Part shown: piece after piece, positions 5,412 through 9,072 of the stretch
Position numbering within the stretch: position 1 is the stretch's first letter
Layout: each line of letters opens with the position of its first letter
Assembly (NCBI GenBank): GCA_964515215.1
Contig: CAZESL010000093.1
Location: 1 to 9,072, forward strand
Direction: 5' to 3'
Length of the DNA: 9,072 nucleotides
Source: SIG588 sp964515215
GTDB taxonomy: Bacteria > Bacillota > Clostridia > Oscillospirales > Acutalibacteraceae
Notes under the pieces: generated by a model
Database searches by the model: none
Seen by the model: only the letters and a program-made list of their open reading frames with translations
Told to the model about the DNA's origin: nothing
Position numbers and translations under genes: made by a program

Positions 5412-8400
5412 TTAAGAAACAGGGAAGCTTGAAATCTTTTTCACTGCGTATTGCAGAATAAGGCGTGCATCGGTGGAATCGACTTTACCGTCGCCGTTCA
5501 CGTCCGCCGCACCGACGGAGAGTGCCGACGCCGTGATCTTCTTCACCGCATACTGCAAAGTCAGGCGGGCGTCGGTGGAATCCACCTTTCCGTCGCCGTT
5601 CACGTCGCCCGTCATTCCGTAGCCTTCGGCGGTGGCGATCACCGCCACGTAGTCCACCTGCGCTACCGTCTTGGTACCCTCGTCGCCGGTTTCGGCTTCG
5701 ACGTACATCCACATACCCGTGATCGCACTCGTCGCAAGGTTTTGTGCGCCGCTTGCCGCCACGGTATTGTAGTTATCGTCCATCAGGCTGACGGCGTAGG
5801 TGCCTTTATCCATATCCACCACGACACCCAAGCGGTACCACGTGCCGACCGTGAAGGTGCCGACCTTTTTCCATTCGTCGGCGCTCTTCACTTCAAAACT
5901 GCCGTCTTTCATAAACCGTGCGAGCGGCATGGTCGCGCCCTTTTGGTTATACACCGCAAAGGTGAAACTGCTGCCCGCCGTCTCACGCATGCTTTCAAGG
6001 TTGACACGCGTTTCCAGACGGTAACTGCCTTTCGTCAACTCGAACTGATCGGCGGCAGAGATGGCGGCCATAAAGGTGTTCTTCGCGTGGGTGATCTGCA
6101 AGTTGCCGCGACGCGGCGTTACGCTGCCGCCCTTACCCGAGAGGAGGGTGACCACCTTTTGCTGTTCTTCGGACAGCGCACCGTAATCGGTAAACGCTTC
6201 GCTGAAGACGATATCCCCGTCGGCAGGGATCTGCATATTCTCCGCGACGTCCATACGGAAACCGAGCGACGCTTCATATACGTGCCGGTATTTGCCGAGC
6301 GTATTCGCCGCCGCCAACGGTTTGGCATAGAAGGAATAGGAGACCGCCATATTTTGCGGATTGTTGATGGTCGAAGGCACCTCGGGCGGCGGCACGATAT
6401 CGTCAAAACCGCTGTCGTAGGTGGTCATATAAAAGTCCACCAGATTGATCTTCGCGTTATCGCCTATCAAAGCAAGCGGCACCGAGCTCATATACACCGC
6501 ACCAAAAATGTTCAGCGTGCCGTTTTCCACGTCAAACATATAGTCGGGGTTTTCATACAGCGCCGCACCGAACACGTTCACCGTGATGTCGCAATCCTTA
6601 CCGAGATGAATGAGGTTCATCTCTTTTTCCTGCCGTTCCGCTATCCACGTGAACGCGGTGGTCTGCAGGCTGATGAAATCCACCCGCTCGGCGGCTTCGA
6701 TATTCATCGAAATGGTGCAGCAGTCGGTGTTTTGTCCCCACACGGTCACGTCCGCAAGACCCGTGTCTTCGGGGATCACGTTGATGCCCGTGTAGCCGCA
6801 ATAGTTCATATTGCCGAAGTGGAGTTGATTCTTCACGTGGCCGATGGTGTAGCAATCGAGGTTGTGGCCCGAGAAGATGTACAGATCCATTCTCCACGCT
6901 TCGCGTGCCGCGTTGTCACCGTCCACCACACGCGGCCAACCGCCGCGGGTACCGTCGTCACCGTAGATCCACGAGGTATATTGCAAGTGACAGTTGCGCA
7001 CCACACCGTTTTCGGCACCGCCGCCCACCGCGACGAAACTTTTCAGCGCGTTGCCGCGGAAGGAGTCGATGTAGTGGTTATCGCAGCGATAGGTCATAAA
7101 GTCCACGCCGCTCCAGCTGTTGCGGCTGCTGACGTTGATGACGTACGCCCCGTCACCGCGCCCCTGCACCGTGTGAGCATACGGGACGAAGTTGCCGTCT
7201 GCCTGAATATTCTGCTCGGGGTAGTTGATCTGCACACCGCGCAGGCCCGCACCCGCTTCCAAAATGATGGTGGCTTCGTCGGGTTGGTTTTTACCGTGAT
7301 AGATCTGCAGGATCGAGCCGACACCGTTATACAGTTCCGCCTGCCCGAAATCGAGAGAGCCGAGCAACTCCACCCCCGTGGGGACGGTGATCGCGTGGTC
7401 GATGCGGTAAAAACCGGGTTTCAGAAATACCGTGCCGCCCGTCGCCGCTTGCGCCGAAAGCAACGCGTTTAACGCTTCGGACACGTCGGTAGCACCCGTG
7501 TTGTCAAGTTCTGCCACCGTAACGGCCGAAGAGGCAGGACGGTGATGCTGATAGAGTCCCGCTTCACGGGAGATGACGGGTGCCGTTTCGGTGAGGGGGT
7601 TTTCGTCCTCCTGCACAAGCAAGCAGTACGCTTTGTTCTCCACCGTGATGGCGTCGCCCCACGCATCGGTCGCCGCCGCCATCACCGCCGCCTGCGTTCC
7701 CTGCAACAGGGACACCTGCGGGGCGGCCGTGAGGAATTTCGTGTCGAGCACCGTAAGCCAGCCCGCCTTGGCGTTCACCGCACCGCGGCGAATGACCGAG
7801 GAAAGGAAGGACAGCTTTGCCTGCTCACCGCTGAGCGTGGCGGCAACGTTGGCTTCGATTTCGGAATCGAGGAAGAACAAGCGGCCGTTCCCCGCGAAGA
7901 ACACGCCGTATTCGCAGTCCTTGATGTTACAGCGGTTCATCACCATACCGGCACCGCCGACACCGTCCACCTGCAAGGCGGTGTAGCAATCCTCCAGCGT
8001 GATGTCGTAGCATTGCCCGTTGGGGTACCACTCGCCGCCGTTCGAAAGGGCAAAGTGGAGGCCCACCGAATAGCCCTTAATGGTGGTGTAGGTCGTCCAC
8101 GACCAGTCCATACGGCGAATGACCATACCGGTCGCACTGTAGTAAAGATAATCACGCAGACGCTCCTCCGCCTCGGCCGAAGCAGGTGCACCGGCAAGCC
8201 CCGAATTGATCCAGTATTCCGGTGCGAAGTTGACGTTCTCCATGCCGTAGGAGTCCGAGATCATATCCATATCCAGACCGCACGCGAGCGGCGTGCCGTA
8301 GATGCTTTCCATATCGGGACAGCTGGCACCCGTTCCCGTAATGACAATGCCATAATAGGAGTTGACCAGCGTGATATCCTTCAGATGGGTGGTGGTCGCC

Positions 8401-9072
8401 ATCGAGATGGTGTAGGGGTATGGCGTCGGATCGTCCTCCGTCTGTTCGGGGTACCAGAACGCCATCGAACGGATGTAGGCGTTGTTCCCCATCGTGATAA
8501 AGGCGCCGTTGGTCGTGTTTTTACCCGCATAGACCGCCAGGATCGTCCCCTGGATCTCCACGCTTTCTTCGGGGTTGATCCAGTCACCCTGCAACGTACA
8601 GCCCGGCGGCAGGATGATCTCACCGTAGCAAGGATACGTGCCGGCGGGAATGTACAGCGCTCCGCCGCCGCGAGCCGACAAACCGTACAGCAAACTTTGG
8701 ATAACGGGCGACCAGTCGCTGACCGGCAGCATATCGTGTTCCACGGCGTATTCCCGCAGATTGTAGCCCGCAACGACCGCCGTATCGGTGGTGTAACCGC
8801 CCCACGAGGGTTGCACTTCGAACACGGGGGCTTCGGGCTCGAAGGTGCCGTCACCAAGAGCGGGAGCGTCCTCTTCGGTCAGCGGCTGTGTCATATCCAC
8901 CAGCCGCAGATTGCAGAACTTCATGGTCAGCCGTTCATCGGGGTAGTTTTTCGGAACCGAAAGGTACATACGGAAAAAGTTGAAGGAGGCGGGGTTGAAT
9001 TCGCCGCCCGTTTTCTCCGTAAACCACGCGAGGTCCAGCACCACGCGCACCCATTCGCCGTTTTTACCTTTT
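5412..9072 (-). CDS. Gene B: dockerin-bearing tandem beta-helix (pectate-lyase-superfamily) protein, 5' end outside window
   Basis: The frame is open from the window edge to the TAA at 5414-5412 (1219 visible residues). The GTG at 9050 is an internal valine: the upstream codons read KGKNGEW in frame and match gene A (HLKGQAGEW), so the start and any signal peptide are outside. Compared with gene A, about 310-320 N-terminal residues are missing. Visible modules by position: end of a beta-sandwich module 9072-8844; beta-helix 1 about 8789-7629 (GGGALYIPAGTYPCYGEI); beta-helix 2 about 7520-6432 (GGTVFLKPGFYRID); LamG-like jelly roll about 6215-5640; type I dockerin 5609-5433; six-residue tail. 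Dockerins bind cohesins on scaffoldins, so the product is probably a cellulosome-type extracellular enzyme or binding protein. The enzymatic family and substrate are unassigned; pectin, rhamnogalacturonan or beta-glucan action are all possible. It is a paralog of gene A, which starts 275 bases downstream on the same strand. Confidence 0.96.
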   Translation of the reverse strand, partial: KGKNGEWVRVVLDLAWFTEKTGGEFNPASFNFFRMYLSVPKNYPDERLTMKFCNLRLVDMTQPLTEEDAPALGDGTFEPEAPVFEVQPSWGGYTTDTAVVAGYNLREYAVEHDMLPVSDWSPVIQSLLYGLSARGGGALYIPAGTYPCYGEIILPPGCTLQGDWINPEESVEIQGTILAVYAGKNTTNGAFITMGNNAYIRSMAFWYPEQTEDDPTPYPYTISMATTTHLKDITLVNSYYGIVITGTGASCPDMESIYGTPLACGLDMDMISDSYGMENVNFAPEYWINSGLAGAPASAEAEERLRDYLYYSATGMVIRRMDWSWTTYTTIKGYSVGLHFALSNGGEWYPNGQCYDITLEDCYTALQVDGVGGAGMVMNRCNIKDCEYGVFFAGNGRLFFLDSEIEANVAATLSGEQAKLSFLSSVIRRGAVNAKAGWLTVLDTKFLTAAPQVSLLQGTQAAVMAAATDAWGDAITVENKAYCLLVQEDENPLTETAPVISREAGLYQHHRPASSAVTVAELDNTGATDVSEALNALLSAQAATGGTVFLKPGFYRIDHAITVPTGVELLGSLDFGQAELYNGVGSILQIYHGKNQPDEATIILEAGAGLRGVQINYPEQNIQADGNFVPYAHTVQGRGDGAYVINVSSRNSWSGVDFMTYRCDNHYIDSFRGNALKSFVAVGGGAENGVVRNCHLQYTSWIYGDDGTRGGWPRVVDGDNAAREAWRMDLYIFSGHNLDCYTIGHVKNQLHFGNMNYCGYTGINVIPEDTGLADVTVWGQNTDCCTISMNIEAAERVDFISLQTTAFTWIAERQEKEMNLIHLGKDCDITVNVFGAALYENPDYMFDVENGTLNIFGAVYMSSVPLALIGDNAKINLVDFYMTTYDSGFDDIVPPPEVPSTINNPQNMAVSYSFYAKPLAAANTLGKYRHVYEASLGFRMDVAENMQIPADGDIVFSEAFTDYGALSEEQQKVVTLLSGKGGSVTPRRGNLQITHAKNTFMAAISAADQFELTKGSYRLETRVNLESMRETAGSSFTFAVYNQKGATMPLARFMKDGSFEVKSADEWKKVGTFTVGTWYRLGVVVDMDKGTYAVSLMDDNYNTVAASGAQNLATSAITGMWMYVEAETGDEGTKTVAQVDYVAVIATAEGYGMTGDVNGDGKVDSTDARLTLQYAVKKITASALSVGAADVNGDGKVDSTDARLILQYAVKKISSFPVS
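5433..5609 (-). other. Type I dockerin domain of gene B
   Basis: Two 24-residue calcium-loop/helix units lie at 5606-5535 and 5504-5433, joined by a 10-residue linker. Each carries the canonical loop DVNGDGKVDSTD (Ca ligands at loop positions 1, 3, 5, 9 and 12) followed by the ARL-LQYAVKKI helix. The units differ at one residue only (T versus I in the helix). The domain is nearly at the C terminus, with SSFPVS after it. Type I dockerins bind cohesins of scaffoldin proteins; the repeated S-T pair before the last loop Asp sits at the positions that usually determine cohesin specificity. Confidence 0.97.

Noticed and set aside
5235..5432. Plus-strand 65-codon frame in the spacer
   Set aside because: It reads through the hairpins and past the gene B stop codon, with a low-complexity translation and no ribosome binding site; it is non-coding structure read as an ORF.
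5451..7472. Long plus-strand open frame (673 codons) opposite gene B, and similar ones at 1219-2691 and 3118-4737 opposite gene A
   Set aside because: They are antisense shadows of GC-rich coding sequence. Their translations are rich in H, R and V with no domain pattern, differences between the paralogs are silent in the minus frame, and the minus frames encode recognisable domains.
9048..9050. GTG at 9050 as the start of gene B
   Set aside because: The frame is open upstream to the window edge (KGKNGEW) and matches the homologous internal region of gene A, so this is an internal valine codon.

Overview
The window holds two very large, co-oriented, paralogous genes on the minus strand. Both are cut by the window edges and they are separated by a 275-base spacer packed with hairpins. 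In transcription order, gene B comes first (9072 to 5412, 5' end outside the window) and gene A second (5136 to 1, 3' end outside the window). No RNA gene, insertion sequence or CRISPR array is visible, and there is no credible plus-strand gene.

Both products are secreted multidomain proteins of the kind used on complex polysaccharides. Gene A shows the full front end: a signal peptide, two tandem copies of a beta-sandwich-like module, two pectate-lyase-superfamily (right-handed beta-helix) modules in series, then a LamG-like jelly-roll module. Gene B shows the end of the second sandwich module, the same two beta-helix modules and the same jelly roll. The paralogs part company at the C terminus. 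B ends in a textbook type I dockerin, the module that plugs enzymes into cohesin-bearing scaffoldins (cellulosomes). A instead carries at least six exact-length 41-residue repeats, each with a CX10CX2C...GH pattern, and is still open at the window edge. The second beta-helix is the most conserved part of the pair; one 49-residue stretch is identical although the DNA has 13 silent differences.

The organism is most likely a GC-rich anaerobic Gram-positive of class Clostridia, such as a Ruminococcaceae/Oscillospiraceae gut or rumen fibre degrader. This is inferred from the type I dockerin, the perfect AGGAGG ribosome binding site, the signal peptide and the style of the Cys-repeat tail. The substrate cannot be read from the sequence. 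The tandem beta-helix pair fits the pectate-lyase/GH28-like/GH55-like fold space, but I see no family-specific catalytic signature.

The spacer (5137-5411) carries two copies of a 12-bp perfect stem-loop exactly 200 bases apart. Copy 2 lies just after B's stop and copy 1 just before A's ribosome binding site, with several more perfect hairpins between them, two of which are mutually exclusive. No stem is followed by a T-tract, so they look more like mRNA processing, stabilisation or attenuation elements, or mobile palindromic repeats, than simple terminators. No convincing promoter is visible in the spacer, so B and A may be co-transcribed.
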